A DNA stretch of 64,000 nt from positions 8,558,467 through 8,622,466 of the forward strand of contig JALIRH010000001.1 of NCBI GenBank assembly GCA_023055505.1. Direction: 5' to 3'. The stretch comes from Callipepla californica brunnescens. Taxonomy: Eukaryota > Chordata > Aves > Galliformes > Odontophoridae. The translations under genes and the position numbers were made by a program. The notes under the pieces are model-generated. The model saw nothing but the letters and a program-made list of their open reading frames with translations, was not told where the DNA came from and did not search any database. Shown here one piece after another: positions 47,133-61,989 of this stretch (positions within the stretch are counted from its first letter, which is position 1; each line of letters starts with the position of its first letter).

Positions 47133-50100
47133 GTATGGACAGTGTTTCTGTGGTGACCACTGTGACCACACAAAGTCCTCTACTGAAAGATGTGACAACC
47201 ATTTGGTCAGTGGATGAGGAGAGTATATCTCACTCTGGAAGTCTCAGCCTTTTTGTGGAACCCCAATGTTCTGTTGCTCACCAGTATAAACTCTAAAGAT
47301 ACTGCTGTTCACAAAGCTCGTATGTAGTCTGAAAACATTGTGTCAAGACATATTCAGTCATGAAGTACAATAGTTTCACAAGTGTTTACTTGAAGGATCT
47401 GTTGCTTTTGTTAGTCATTCACTGATGCTGAATTAACAGTTATCTGACAGATGAGGAAAAGTACTAGTGTAGATCATTAATCTTGTTAATATCAATATGG
47501 TGATTTTCACTGTTTTCAGAACTCTGACATTATATACCTGTGCATTTGGTTAGAGGGGAATGATATTCTAATAAATAAACAAAAAAATAAACCCCACATA
47601 TTCAAAAATTAGAAATGTCTAGGAATAATAACCTCAATAAGCATTTAATTCAGCACTTTCTCTACGAGCACTGGGCTAATCTGCAGCCAGATAACTAGTA
47701 GAATTAATAGATATCCTTTTCAGAAAACTTCCACCTCAAATTTGATTTCCTACATTGCAGTCTGTTAACCTTCACCAGGAAAAGCCTTTAAAGCTCCTGT
47801 TTGATAAATTAGTGCATATTCTGTGAATGTGCAAGGAATTTTTTTTCAAATAGTTATGTTGCAGAGCAGTAATTGAGTAAATTTATTTTCATACATTTAA
47901 ATAGATTTTGATGGAATTTCTGTCTATTTCAATGTTTGATCATCCAGAATTATCTTATGTGTAACAGTAATGCACTCAAGAATGGCACAGCAATGTAATT
48001 CAGTGTAATCCATCACCGAGAACTTTCAATCCTTTGAAGCTTTGATTTGATTACATACTGATAAAAGGCATCTTCACAATCTAATAACTGAACAGTAGTT
48101 ATAGCTGTGACATTGTCTGTTCTGTATCAGGGTAGAATTAACCATGGTGCAAGACAAGAAATCAAGTTTTATATTTTACTTTACCTTACATGATCTCTTT
48201 ATTATTAGCATTTTTATTGAAGATTTCCCCCAGAATGGGCTTCTAAATATTTTAATGTAAACTCAAGTAAATAATGAAAACTTCAAGGAAGTTCTCACCT
48301 TCCTTAATTTTTTAGTTGCACATTGTAGATGAGAGCTGGATCACTGTGGAACTTCGGACCTTTGTGTTATGCAAATAAAATGACAGCAGGAGAAAATTAC
48401 AATACACTGCTTCTCCTCAGCAGCCCAGAGGAAACAAGGCAGTCTTGGTGAGCTGGGAGTACCATATCTTTAAATCCCCAGAGGAAGGAACCGAATCAGG
48501 AAAATCTTGGTGCACAGAAACTCTAACCTGATCATAAAATATGGGCATTATCCCCACAGCCATATCCTTGATCCAAAAGAGAAATATTTTGCAAGTAAAG
48601 GTTCATTTAGAAATTATACAAAAAAATCTAAATCAGATTTCTCAGAATATTTTACTTCTGTCAAGCACAATGCTATGTTATACACAATTTCCTTGATGAA
48701 ATTTAACTTACCTAAACTGTGATTTTAAAGTTTTTTTCCTCTAGACTATAGAGAATAAAATCTAAAAGATAGTATTTTAGCAAGAATTGTACTGGACTTC
48801 TTGATTTATTGGAGACCACAGAGCATACAGCTCTTCTACAAGTTACCCTTCATATGAGGTTCACTTTATTAGATTACTACAGTAGTATCCCAGCCTGTTT
48901 TCAAAGGAAACAGTAGAGAATGGTTCTTTTCAGCTACAGTTTTTCATTTTCTGCAGCCAAATAATTTTATAAATGAGTCCTAACAATTTAACACTGAAGT
49001 ATTTAACAGTCACGGTAATTTTTACACTCAGACAGAATGCTGACTTTGAATACTGTTCTTTAGCTTTTGAAATTGTGAATATATTTTATGTTAACTAGCA
49101 TGATGGCCCCTTAAGAATAACCTCTGCCAGATTTAGTCTTTTACAGCTCAGGCTCTCCCATGCAGGTCTTTAAATGCATTTAATTACTGAACGATATGAT
49201 TCTGCCCATTTCTGTTCTCCCAAATTGAGTACCTGGGTAGAATTTTGCAATAATAGACAATTAAGAACATCAAACTAATTTCAAATTTAAACTCAGTTAC
49301 TCAGACACGGAAATGAAAAAGACAATATGCAGTGCCATTTCCATCCTCAAATTTTCTTTAAGCATTAGAATTGTTAAATTATACTTCACCATATATAATA
49401 TTTTAAGTATATTTTTCTAGTCGGTGGATCTCTGAAATGAATTGTCCTCTAAGCAATGAAAGAAAATTAATTCAATTTGTCTGCTCATCCCTAATTAATT
49501 TATGCGATAAAAAACTGTGTTCCCATTAAAGAAAATGCATTATATTGTAGTTAGGGCAAAAGCATTTTCAACATGGTCCTACTTAATTAATGCACATTCA
49601 TTATATTGATGAAGATCTCTGGATTTTAACCTAAAAGATTGGCTTGCTATTGACTATGTTCCTCATTCAGAAGGAGGAGGGAAGAAATTATGAAACTAAA
49701 GATTGTTTGTAGGTAGAAGGTTTTTACTGTGAACAGCCCCAAGCAGAAAATGGTTGCATTTATCACACAGAGCAATTGTGCAAGCTCTAGGTAGCAACTA
49801 CGGCCTGGATGGTGATGCGTAACACGTAGAGATTGCTTCTCCCAGAATCTGTGAGGGTGAGGAATAAAATCAAGTTCAGTTCAGCATTAAGCTCTTATCC
49901 AATTTTGAAAGAGGTTACAACTAAAGAAAGTTTTCAAAAAGTATAATTTTTCAAAGGATTTTCTTCCCATTTTTTATTTACATTTTAATTCCTCAGTTAT
50001 TCCTACATAGCCTTACATACATATGTAGTGCCTTTTATTCAAGCAAGCCAAGAGAAATGCAGTGAAATTTTCAGGAACGTTTTAAACATGTATTTAATCA

Positions 50101-50901
50101 ATTTTCATTTGACTTCTTACAAAAAATATGAGATATTCAATTCAAACTAACTTTTAATAGGAAAGAAGCGTTTGAGGAAATAGAATGAATGGAAAACAGA
50201 AAAGCAGAGAGAGAAGGAAAAAGAGGTAGGAAAAATAGATGTACAAATTCCATTTTTAGAGAAAAGAGAATTTCCTGTTCAAAGCTCAGTAATCAAACAA
50301 CTCTGAAGAGAATTCATCTCACAAAAGAAATATAAAAGGACTTGCAACAGAATGAGAAAAACATTAATCATTCAACTCAGTTTATTGATAACACGATTTC
50401 TTAGATGTTATTTTAAACAGAGGACCATGAATTTTAACGAATGTGGGTTTACATGGGTTCTGACTCTATAAAAGTTTTATATATGTACATGTCTACAATT
50501 ATTCAAAAATGTGTGTTCTCAGTTCACTGAAATGATGGCAGTGTTCAAAATACGCATGTAAAACTTTTTCATGTGAAAAGTTTTAGAACTACTACAAATC
50601 AGCTGCAACTTTCAGCCTGCTTGACTAAAATGTAGATATCCAATCCAAGATGTAAATAAAAGATGCAAGAAAACAAAAAGAAAACTTCCGATTTCACTAG
50701 CAAAGTTGCTGATCTTTCCTCCCAGCTGCATGTTTGAAGTTAAAATATTGTGGGTAAGTTTTGCAAAGTAATACTGAGTTCCTCTTGAGAGCACACACCA
50801 GATGGCTAAAATTTGAGTCAAGCTACATCTTTTTCTCATATTGAAGGAATGCATAGAATAAAACATGATAACGATACACAAGCATTCTATTCAAGTTCAA
50901 T

Positions 50902-50902
50902 A

Positions 50903-50933
<31 letters not shown>

Positions 50934-50935
50934 AT
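50902..50935. repeat. (AAAT)n microsatellite
   Basis: Eight uninterrupted AAAT units. Confidence 0.95.
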
Positions 50936-53931
50936 GCTATTTCATCTAAAAATCAGCTGCATTTCTAGTCATCTTGCCACTTCATTGGTTTATGAATACT
51001 GTATTAAATGTTTGTGTTTTGTATCAGGTAGAATTTCCAGGCACTACAAAAGGAAGGAGATTCTTTCCATCGTTCTACAGCCGATGATCAATTTTAGGTT
51101 AAAAATTTATAACTTAAAAAATAATAAATAAATAATCAAATTCATTTTATTCTAGGCTCAGTGTTTCAAAGCTCCTAACATTTTAATTAATAAAAATATA
51201 TATATGCTGTTTCTCCCTACAATAAATAATGAAGTAAGAACTGTTTTTCATTTCTACCATCTTCATGGATAAATAAATGTTCACTGGAATTTATCTAGGA
51301 GTTTATTATCATATTATTTCACTTTTTGTTACAGTTATGAAGTATTTCTCCACAATCAATCAGGGTTCTGAAGGTAATTCCAGGAGTATCTTAAATTGTT
51401 TAAATATATAAAGTCCTCTCCTCAGTTAATGTAACCAAAAGCTATCCTGTCATTATCTTTAGTGAACTTTCTGAAGGAAATAATAGACAACATATTTTCC
51501 ACTTGTTTTGAAGGACATTATTTCTGAATCCCACCAAGGGGCTTTGAAAATAGAAAGGTTTTGCAACTGATGTTCTGTTTTCTGGAAAGTGCTTCTTTAT
51601 TCCTGAAGTATACTTGTGAAAAACTGATATGTTAGTACATTAAAGGACATTTATAACAGAATATATATTGCATTTTGGATGTTTAGAGTTGAATTCTGAA
51701 ATATTTAAATAGATTCCAAGAACTATAATGATTTTGTGTAGTATATACCCTGTGAAGTGACAGCTAATTCTGTTCTTGACAGAGTAAAATAGTATGTATA
51801 ACTGAAATCAACTATGCCTTCAGATTTGAAGGATAAGCTGTTGATCTCAGTGGTGATCTCTTATATTCTAATATGCAAAGTGCTGTGTAAATATAATTCT
51901 TTTGGGATTTGCTGGGCTGATCCTAAACTGTAGCTATCTGTGAATATCTGTCTTCAGTGTCAGCAGCAGTAGATTCAAGTCCTGCCCTAAGCATTTTCCC
52001 TTCAGTGATATTCTTACAGATATGTATTCTCAAAATGATTTATTTTCCAAATTGTATGTATATATAAAGCAACTTCAGCAATGCAGAGGCTGTTAGAAAA
52101 AGTTGGCTGTGTCATGTCGATTTCAGAAATAGTACAAACAGCTTCAATCCTATTTCAGATCAGAATACTTGAATTTAATCATGTAATTAACACAATAATT
52201 ATATACAAGGTTTTTTTGTAAGGGAACTATGAAACATTTTGATCAAAAATTTATTAACATTTCTTAATGCTTGTTGCATGAATCATATTAAAATACTAGT
52301 ATTTGTGAATATTAGAACACAATTATTATTGAATACACTGCTATTTTTCAAACTACCACTTACCTCTTCAGAAGAAAATGAATTAGGTAATGGCAAATTA
52401 CATTTAGTTGATGGAGGAAAAGTAAAAACAAAACTTATTATTATTTTTCCATCCAGATCTTCATAGCTCCATATTACATGTCTGAACAAATAATTCTAAT
52501 ATTTACAAATTTTAGAATTTCTCAATGTTGTGTTCTCTTTTTGAATCCTGAAGAATAAAGTTAGTATTGGTTTGACAGAACCAAATTTTTATATTCATTT
52601 ATCTGTAAAAATGATGTGAAAATATCATTAAAATACCTTTTCTCTTTCATTAAGCTCATTTTGCAAATAAAAGAAATGCATATGTATACCAGTATACTGC
52701 ATTGAACATTGGGAATTCATCATTTAAAAAGTGATTGTTTATATTTCTTGTAAAAGAAATTAATTCATGGATACTGTTTACTCAGTCTTATTCAGTGTAA
52801 CCTTTTAATATTTTTATAAACCTTTTAGATCTCAACTGGAATTCTGGAAAGCAAATCCTAAGTGTGCTTCACAAAAGCAAATTCAATTTTATTAAAATTT
52901 ACCTCTAACATGACAACATAGAAAAGTAAGTAGAGGCTAGTCCAGACCAGTACTAAGCCATGATCATCAGCTCAGTCCGTCTGACCAATGCAAATGCCCC
53001 GAGGTGATGCCTATGTGTCATGCAACAGCCTTACAGAAAGAGAAAACTAATTTTTTTTGAGAGAAGATCTACAGATTTTGCAAGCAAGAACCTGTAAGTA
53101 GATGTCCATTTAGACACATTTAGAAGCGTTTACATGATTTGGCATACTGACCAAAGCCAATTGGGATGTTTAGTCTGCAGTTGCTAAGAACATAAGCAGG
53201 ACTGTGAGTGATTGCAAAAGTGGTTTGACTGATCTCAGTTACAGATGGAATATGTTACAGGCATACGTCCACAAGCAACACATAGGGATTTCGGATATTT
53301 AAGAGCTCCCTCTTGCTTTACCAGAGCAGCATCTACTATGAAGAGTTAATATCTAAAAGCTATTAGTTGCAGGATAAAAAATGTACATGCAATATGAACT
53401 AGTCTTCTAAAATGTTACTTCTTGCATTTGACAACATCTTTCAAGAACTGTATAAGGTGATAATAAAATATAACTATTACTGTTCTTTTATAATAATAGC
53501 TGTTGTTATTTTAATTGCCCATGGTAAGTCTTTCTCCTGGAAACATTCCACAGAAAATCTGTAGTTTCTACTTATTTGGACAAAAACACTACATGAATCT
53601 GTTGGAGACTGATGTTTACTGAGGCAGGAGGATCTGGCTTTGTTGAGAGTGAGACAGTATTACAAAAGTAACCATAAAAGTCTGGTCTTGTTATTTTCTA
53701 TCTTCAAAATATCATCAGTTAAAGCATCTGTTTCCATATGCAATGCTACTTTCTCAATGAATTTTTAATGCACAACTGAACAGAGGAACAAATTGTTGGT
53801 TTTCCATGAAAAAAAAAAACAAACTCAGTTTCTAATGGAACATAATAATTTATTTATTATATTTAATTAGAGTTTAGTCAGAGCACATTAGAATAATTAT
53901 TATAATAATTCTCTTTCTTCAGTAGCTTAGA

Positions 53932-53975
53932 TTTTCTTTTTTTCTTTTTTCTTTTTTCTTTCTTCTTTTTTTTTC
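53932..53975. repeat. Pyrimidine (T-rich/C) tract
   Basis: About 44 bases of T with scattered C and no purine. Confidence 0.9.
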
Positions 53976-56900
53976 ATTAAAACTGTATGGCCTTGAAGTT
54001 AGAAGGAGAAAGAGAAAAGAAATTTCTTGAATTTGATGTTCAGTTTATTCTTTCTTTTTTACTAATTCCGAATGAATTCACTTTGACAGCTGGTCATATG
54101 AAAAAAAAAGTTCAAGACTTGTTGTACTAAGTAAATGATTAAATATGCATTGATTTAGGTGTTATCTGAATAAAGACCTTTCCAAAAGAGCACATAAACA
54201 ACTCTCAAGGAATTTTGATTCCAACTCGACTTAAAAAATATAATTATCTCCAACTATGTTTGCTATGGGTGGCCAGGAACATTAATTTATACGCAGAGAG
54301 GAACTCAGAAGCTTTTAGTAAAAAAATGTGCATAACTAAGTCTAGGCCTATTATAATTAAAATCTTTTCCAAAAAGCTTATTACAGTTTACTTAAAGTTA
54401 TGTAAACATATCATAGGCTTTTTCCTTAAAAAGAAAAAACAGCTTACATAAAAACTGGAACATAAGGAATCCTTCTACGTCTTGCTTACTAAGCCATGCA
54501 TAATCTGAAAAAAAAGTTGTGTGTTAAAAGAGGCACTTATCTGGCTCAAGGAAAGTCTGTTTCCCAGAGTGTGTTAATCACTAAATCTATTTACTGAAAG
54601 CTTCACAAAAAGACTACAATGTCACCTTAAGCCTCAGAGAATTTCTTTAAATGGCCTCTCTATCCATTTTCTGGATAGTCTGAAGAATTATAAATCATCA
54701 ATCTGTATGGATTTACTCACTATTTAAACTTTTCCTCCTAGTTATCCAAAAATATTACTAACTCAAATCTTGAGTTAGTAACTCAGCAATTGCATTTTTA
54801 GAGTGGAAAGAAATGTGTCATGAAACATGTGTCTTGCTTCTCAAATTTAACTACTTTTTTTGCTAGTTTACCCAGACAAATTCTGCCTAACTAGTTTGGT
54901 AACACGAGATGTCACTTTAGGCTTTGCCATATCACAGAGCAGCCAAGACTCCTGTGTGAATTTTACATGTACTCATTTGAAGGGAGTTTTGTACAAATCA
55001 GAAAGACTGGGGATGAGAACGGAAAATGAAAAGTTAGGCCTTAACTTAATACACAAAGATAGCCTGGAATTCAAATAAAGTTCAAAATAGGCATTTATGG
55101 GAGTATAATTAATACACCAAAATAGCAGTGGTCAAACTGATACTTGCAAGATCTTAACTGCAAAGAGTACTGTGTCACTGACCTGTGCAAGCATTTTACA
55201 GGTGGAATAAATGCCAGAGCTGGGATGAACAAAGGAAGCCAAGTATCCTTTAGACTCTTTCCTTGGCTACCATGTTGCTGGATGATTGCAATTTACCTCC
55301 TGTGTGGAGCCAGACTACAGCACAATAATTAGTTCACATCAAGGGATATACAATGTTTTAAAGAAATGCTAAAAACAAAAAGTGGTAATGGAAAAGGTCC
55401 TCCTCTCCTCCTACCAGAAACAACAGCTCTACCACAGCCCTTTGTCCACTAGACTACATTCCTTGTTCTGAATGAATAAATGCATATACACAGAAAACAG
55501 AAACCTTCTGAAGAAAATAGAGCAAAATTGCATTCATACAGAAAACATATGGACTTTAGATATGCTCAGGGTAGCCTGGAACTCATTTTCTTAGTAAGGA
55601 GAGGTGAGAAATTTTATCAGCACATCCTTAAGCTTTAGCATTAGAACCTTATAGTTGTAATTTTCTATCCTCCATGTATCCTAAACATAACACCAATGAG
55701 AAAATAAAGCAATGTTGTACAGTGATAGGAATATGTTCAGAGGTCCATTCCAATTTCAGCCTTTATCAGAGACAAGAGCTAAGCATTATATATGATAATG
55801 ATATCTATTACTAGACTTGAATCTTCAAGTTGACTCTTTCTTTAAAGGGATTGGCTACTTTTATTTAACTAGTTGTATATGAAATTCCTTTGTAGTGCAA
55901 CCTTGAAGTATGGCTTTTACCCATGTGCTACAGATGCTCATACACATATTCAGATAACACAAACACTGGAGCTGAGTTTATTGTTTTCAAAGTCAATAGT
56001 AAAAATAAATGGTGACAAAAGACCAGTCTCTCCTTGAATTGAGAAAATCTCAGAAATATGGAAACATTCTGTCAATTTGTAATGAAAGAAATAGGCATTT
56101 CATGCTTCTGCCTTTGGTTAGCAGAACTATTCATTTCAAGTCTGTAATGTGACCCAGCAATTACCCTAAAAGATTCCAGTTGGGATCTAAAACATTTGTG
56201 TGTAGCAATTTTTAAAAATCAAATCTACATCAAATGTCCCACATTGGAAAGACCAAAAAAGATAAATTTAAAACACATTTATTCAGATTTTTCTGCTGAT
56301 GTGTTGCATGTAATGAGTCCTATAAATCTGTGTAGTTCTAGTGTCACACTAGGGAATATTGTTTCCTGTATGCAGAAGGTAACAAGACCCTATGTTCATA
56401 CTTCTGATCTCATTTGATTAATCACTGTAAACTGCAATTAAAAAGTTATTTTCTCCTCTTGCTTAGAAAGCAGTGCTTGTGTTTGCATTCAGACAAATCA
56501 TCCGCTCATCTCAGTGAGTTTTTCTGTCTGGAATGCAGGTCATAGACATGAGCAGAGGACATGGGTTCAGTTACAGATTACACAATCTACTCATGTGGCC
56601 TTAAGTAAGTTATTTAGCCTGACCACAATTAAAATTATTAACTCCCTTTTATGAACATACTTGGTTTCTTGCCTGTAAATATGGATTTGTAGTCTCATTC
56701 TTTGCACCTTATTTTTAAATAGCCTAGAATGAAAATCGTAAACTCTATTGTAATAAGGACAACATTCGTATCTCTAGAAGTATTTATTTTTGATTCATAG
56801 ATTTTATACTTATAAGATTAAAAATGGGCAAAGTCATAATTATTTTTAACACTGAGATCTTATACATATATATATGTTATCTATAATAACAGAAGCTAGG

Positions 56901-57086
56901 CATCAACATATATGCAAGATTATAAGAATCCATAAACACATCTGTTATTTATTGCCTATGCTTCATTGAAAATTAAGAAGTGCAGGTAATGCAATTGTAT
57001 GTGAAATAAACTGAAGGAGTTTCAGAGTGACACTGATTTCTTCCAGTTTACCTACTCAAAGCATCTAAAATTCAAGGTAGAATCAA

Positions 57087-57965
57087 TCACAGAATCATAG
57101 AATAATTAGGGTTGGAATAAACTTTTAATATTATCTAGTCTAGGTATCAGTCCACCACCATCATTCTCTCTAAGCCATATCCCTCATTGCTACAACTTCA
57201 TAGTGACTCCACCACTTCCCAGAGTAGCAGGTTCTGATGTATTACCAGACTTTCTGAGATTTTTTTCCTAATATTGATCACGAACCTTCTCTGTTGCAAG
57301 TTATGGCCATTACCACTCATCCTATCACTAGTTTGTTACAATCTCCTCTCAGCAGGAGCAACAATACCTCCTCTGAGCCTCCCCTTCTGCAGACCACACA
57401 ATTCCAGTTTTCTGAGCTGCTTCTCACATGACTTATGCTGCAGACACTTTTTTTGGACATGCTCCAGGGCCTTAGTGTCTTTTCTTTTACTGAGGGGTCC
57501 AAAACTGAATGTGGTACAGCCTCACCAGAGCTGACTACAGGAGGCTGATTACCTCTCCAGTCCTTTCAAACATGTTATTTCTGATACAAGACAGGATATC
57601 TTTGCCCTTCTTGGCCACCACACTTCTGGCTCATGTTCAGCTGGCTGTTGACTAACACTTCCAGTTCCTTTTTGTCATTACCACCTTCCACTCACCCTGC
57701 TCCAAGGCTCTAGTGTAGCCTGAGGTTGTTGTGTTCAAACTGCAGGACTCAGTACTTAATCTAATTGAGCCCTTGGCCTCATGAACTGCATCCCAAGAGT
57801 CTATCTAGCCTGTTGAGATCCCTCTCAAAAGCCTTCCTGCTCCCAGCTTGGTATCAACTGCACATTTACTGCAGTTGTACTCAGTGCCCTCATCCAGGTC
57901 ATCAATAAAGATATTAATCAAGGTCAGTCTCAATACCAACCCCTGGAGAACAGCACACAAGCTTC
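57087..57965 (-). mobile_element. CR1 LINE fragment, RT to 3' end
   Basis: At the left edge, CACAGAATCATAGAATAATT is the reverse complement of a CR1 tail. Moving right (upstream in the element) come the 3' UTR, the ORF2 C-terminus, the 'HLEY' region (57,490-57,510), the KADD/FADD-adjacent sequence near 57,855 and the GVPQGS region near 57,940-57,960. Stops and frameshifts throughout mark it as dead. Plus-strand ORFs at 57,274-57,534 and 57,848-58,084 are shadows. Confidence 0.88.
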
Positions 57966-58165
57966 CAGGGCTCCATTTAACTTGGCCTTGGGCACATCCA
58001 GGGACAGAGCCTCCACAGAGCTTGTTTGGGCAGCCTGTTCTAGTGCCTCACCACTCTGAGCAAAACTTTACTCCTAATATCTAATTTAAATCTCTTCTCT
58101 TTTAGTTTATAACCAATCCCTCTTGTCTTATGGAACTCTGTAAAAAATGGCTCTCCACCCTGTTT
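57966..58165 (-). mobile_element. Second CR1 LINE 3' fragment, head-to-tail with the first
   Basis: CTTGGCCTTGGGCACATCCA, GGCAGCCTGTTCTAGTGCCT, CTCCTAATATCTAATTTAAA and ACCAATCCCTCTTGTCTTAT are the reverse complement of the CR1 ORF2 end. The preceding element (to 57,965) already includes this region further left, so this is a separate copy with its own 3' end missing. Confidence 0.82.
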
Positions 58166-61100
58166 TTTCAAAAAGAGTTCTTTAGACTGAAAGGATAGAT
58201 GAAAATTTTCAATCCAAACACTCCTGATTGTTGTGAGAACCTGAAAGAAGTGCCTGTTGATATGGTCTCAGTACTTACATTTCCTTGTGCTTTCTACAGT
58301 TATGGTGGTTCCTTTGTCTGCCTCTTTCTTTAATTAGAAAGCTCTCTCATGAGCTGTTTGAATGAAAAACCACAGTCAGGCAGTTTCTGGGAACTGCTGT
58401 AAACATATGCTCTATTTTCTATATATATATTTCTTTTTCCTAGAAATGTTGTAAATATTTTTCTATGTATAGAGAAATTCTAAATTACATAGCTACATGG
58501 AAGATTAGTTTTGCTGAGATGAGCCATTCCAGAACATAACAAGAAGTTTAAATACAGACACATATACAGTAATTATATAACAGCTACATTTTACATACCC
58601 AGTTGTAAGAGACTTTTTTTAGACTTCTTGGGGTGAGTTTTTTGTCTGTGAACACACATATGGAAGAGAAAAATGGTTAGGCTGCAAAATGTTAGTATCT
58701 GCGGCCCAGATATATAAATTATTATTTAATGTTTATTACAGAAACAAAAGTATAAAAGCTTTCATAAATGGAATGTACCTACTTTATAAGAACTGTTTCA
58801 TGATACTGCTTCACAAACAAAGGAATGATTTTGAAATATCTTCAATTAGATTTAACCTTAGTTTCTGCCAGAGGATAACATCAGACTTACAGTTCTAGCC
58901 TGACTTCCATGGGCTGAAATAAACAGCTTTTATTTTCTGTGTAGGGTGCACCAACTGAGAGCTCTCTCCCAGCTGAAGAGTGAAGGAAAATATGGTGTTA
59001 GTAAGGCAGTGCAACTGTGAAGAACTTCGGATGCATTAAACACTAGCATGTAGACCCACCCTTGACCGAAAGCGGTTGATGGGTCTGCTATTAAATCAGA
59101 ATCCATAGAATGAATCAAACTCATTCATTTGTTTATAAATGATCTGTGCGGAAAGATATGATTAGGTCATCAATTACGTGGCTCTGGGAAATTCGTGTTT
59201 ACATCTAGCAGTAATATATGCACTTTTACTTAAGAAAAAAAAATCACATAAACTTCTACTTAAGCAAGTGTTTCTATGTTCCTCCATCTTCTTCCTTATT
59301 TTATTGATGTAGAACTCATTAAGTAAGAAAAAAAATATATTGTGAATAAAACTGAACATTTTTTTGTCTTTTTTAATCAGATGATAGAAATTAATGTAAC
59401 CTCAAGTGAATGACAGCATGCAGGCCTTACCTAATTCTTTCCTACATTTTATTAATTCCCCACCTGTCCAGGCAGGCAAATGCAAGAAATTTAGACACCA
59501 TTATACTTCCCACAGAAATGAAGTATAACCTGACTATTGTCAGATTTCAGAGTCTTGGAATTAGCTGTTGGAATAAATAAGCAAAACAACAAAATGTCTC
59601 TGTAACCTGCAGTGTCCAGGACATTTGAAACACTGAACACTGAGTGTCAAACATTTAAGAATGTAGCGTAAATATGATAGTTTACAATTTTTTCTTTTAA
59701 GCACTTTCAGGGACTTTTCTTCACAATTGTTCTTCCATACACCAAGGAAAGGAAAGCCTTCAATAGAACTGCAAAAACTGAGAAACAGTGAGGTTGCTTT
59801 GAAATGATCCTGTGTCTACCATGATTTTTCAGCAGCACCTGCTCTTTTTATATCTCTCACTTGGTATCCAAACTTGGAAACACTTGTCATCAAATTTATG
59901 AGGTGAGTTATGTCCAAATGAGTCCCTTTTTATTTAATCTGAGTAATTCCTTCCATGCTTTGGTTCCCTTGTATTTTAATTATTTGGTTTGTTTATCCTC
60001 CTTGGTGCAAAGTGCACACTGCCCATTGAACACAGGTAATATAACTTTGAGCAGAATACATATTTCACATATTTCTGCAACAATGATTTCCTTTTGCCTG
60101 TTTGTTTGTCCCTCTGTGCATTTCAAAAGCAACTCTTTCTACCAGGAAATCCTGTGAGAATCTTTCAAAATGAAAGCACAAGACATCTTTGTACATGTAC
60201 TTGGAGCCATGGTGGCTTTGCAAGGGCTCAGGAGACAAGCTGTCAGACCAGTTACTCGGTTATTACAGTAGGACGTATTTTCAGCCAAGGTAGTGTGAGG
60301 TATGCATTGAATTTGAGATTTTCTGACCCTGTAACAGAAGCATGCTGTTGACATTATTTGGCACAAGCAATTGTCTTGCAGTTAGCTGAGGAAAAAAGCA
60401 AGGAGAGAGTTTGTTATCTTTTGAGTATTGTCAACTGGCAGTAGAAGTGAGTAGACAAAAAGCCATTACTATTTCATACATAATTCTCCAAAAGAATATT
60501 TAGGTTATATTTTCAGAAAGCCTGAAGCTTGACCTCCATTTGCATGAACGCTTGCACTGATAAAATGAATAATTGATACAAAAATGAGTCCATGTATCAT
60601 GATTAACCAAAATTAAGACACATGGATAATGTACAAAGGGAAATGCTTTAGATTTACTAACACCAGTTGTGAAAAAGTGATGAGATTGCTGAAAGTAACC
60701 CTGTCATTCCAAATTCAGAATAGGAAGAGAACTAATAAAATAAAGAGATTTTCCATTCATGACAGCATGTAGTTTTCCACAAAATGGAAATGATAACATT
60801 TTAAAAATAGGATTGGAAATTGTGCAGTGTTACATCAAGTCAATGTACTTAGTTGCAAAACACGTGTTCTTACAGCGTGAGGTGGTGTCCCTCACTCATG
60901 TCTGAGTTGTGTCCCAGTCAAAGTACTGGCCATCCTAACTCAAGTTGCAATATGCAGGCTCATGTGCTGCATTCCAAGAGGATGAAATTCATCTAATGTT
61001 TTTTGTCAAGCTTTTCATTTGTTTATTTTTTTTAGCAGTGTGTTTATAAACTATTATTTATGTTTGTAGCTTTTCTAGTCTATTGCTGATTTACTTGTAT

Positions 61101-61989
61101 TTGCACATCAAACCTCAGAAAAAGAGAGATTTAAAAAACATCCAAATGAGAGGCTTATTATTTACCTATATTTCTGAATTTCAAAAATGTACATCAAAAT
61201 ATGGCAACCAGCATTTGATTTACTTCCCAGCTGGTTAAATCTGTCAATTTTCACAATTGAAAACAGTGAACTGCTTTGTTCTTATCTAAATTTATTTCCC
61301 ATAGATCTTCTGATTGAATATATTCGTAACATTGGATAAAAGTTTCTTGAAGACTAGGAGATTTTTTTATTTTACTCCTATCAACAAAGTTATTTTTTGG
61401 AATATAAATTAATGCTTTAGTACCTGAACCTGAAGCTTATGATATAAGTAGTTGAGTTTGAGTATATTATATCAAAATAACACTGTAAAAAAGGGAGAAG
61501 ATATTCCTTTCAGCATGAGCAAAAATAGGAGAGGAATAAAAGGTATTTCTGGAAAAAGTGTATAAAAGAAAACGTTTCAGCTGGGAATCATGAGCTGAAG
61601 GAAGAGAGCTGAGAGGGGGAACAAAAGGTAAGAAAAATATTTTAGTGAAATGTTAGGCTGAATTTGAAAGGTGAAGTAGGGAATTCTAAATTCATTGCAG
61701 AAGAGAAGAAGCTAGAGAAGTACTTCCCTTATCCAGTATGATCCTTATCATTGATTACTCCACAGTGTTTATTTTCCTGTTGTATGCCTTCCATAATGAA
61801 ACAATAGGATTTGTGGATTAGAGGTGAGCAGTTCCAATGACACTTTCTCTCACAATACTCTGACATCCCATTTAAGAGGTTAGAGATGGGATATGTGAAC
61901 AAGAAGAATAAAACAATGTTGGATTTATAAATAATTGTTAATAGGTCATGTGGCCTGTATGGATGCTGGTAACATGTATTAGAAGAGTC
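58166..61989. other. AT-rich non-coding DNA, no gene recognised
   Basis: No repeat family or exon is recognised. ORFs at 59,861-60,157, 60,094-60,351 and 60,139-60,366 (minus) overlap one another in different frames and are chance. Confidence 0.5.

Larger units (their letters stand above)
47133..57086. other. 10 kb of AT-rich non-coding DNA, no gene recognised
   Basis: The longest stretch in the window without a recognisable mobile element. Simple repeats are (AAAT)n at 50,902-50,935, a pyrimidine tract at 53,932-53,975 and scattered A or AT runs. ORFs of 60-90 codons occur on both strands (for example 50,612-50,881 minus, 52,239-52,466 plus with 52,283-52,489 antisense, 54,215-54,451 plus); none shows a domain. 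Conserved regulatory elements could be present but cannot be recognised without comparison. Confidence 0.5.
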
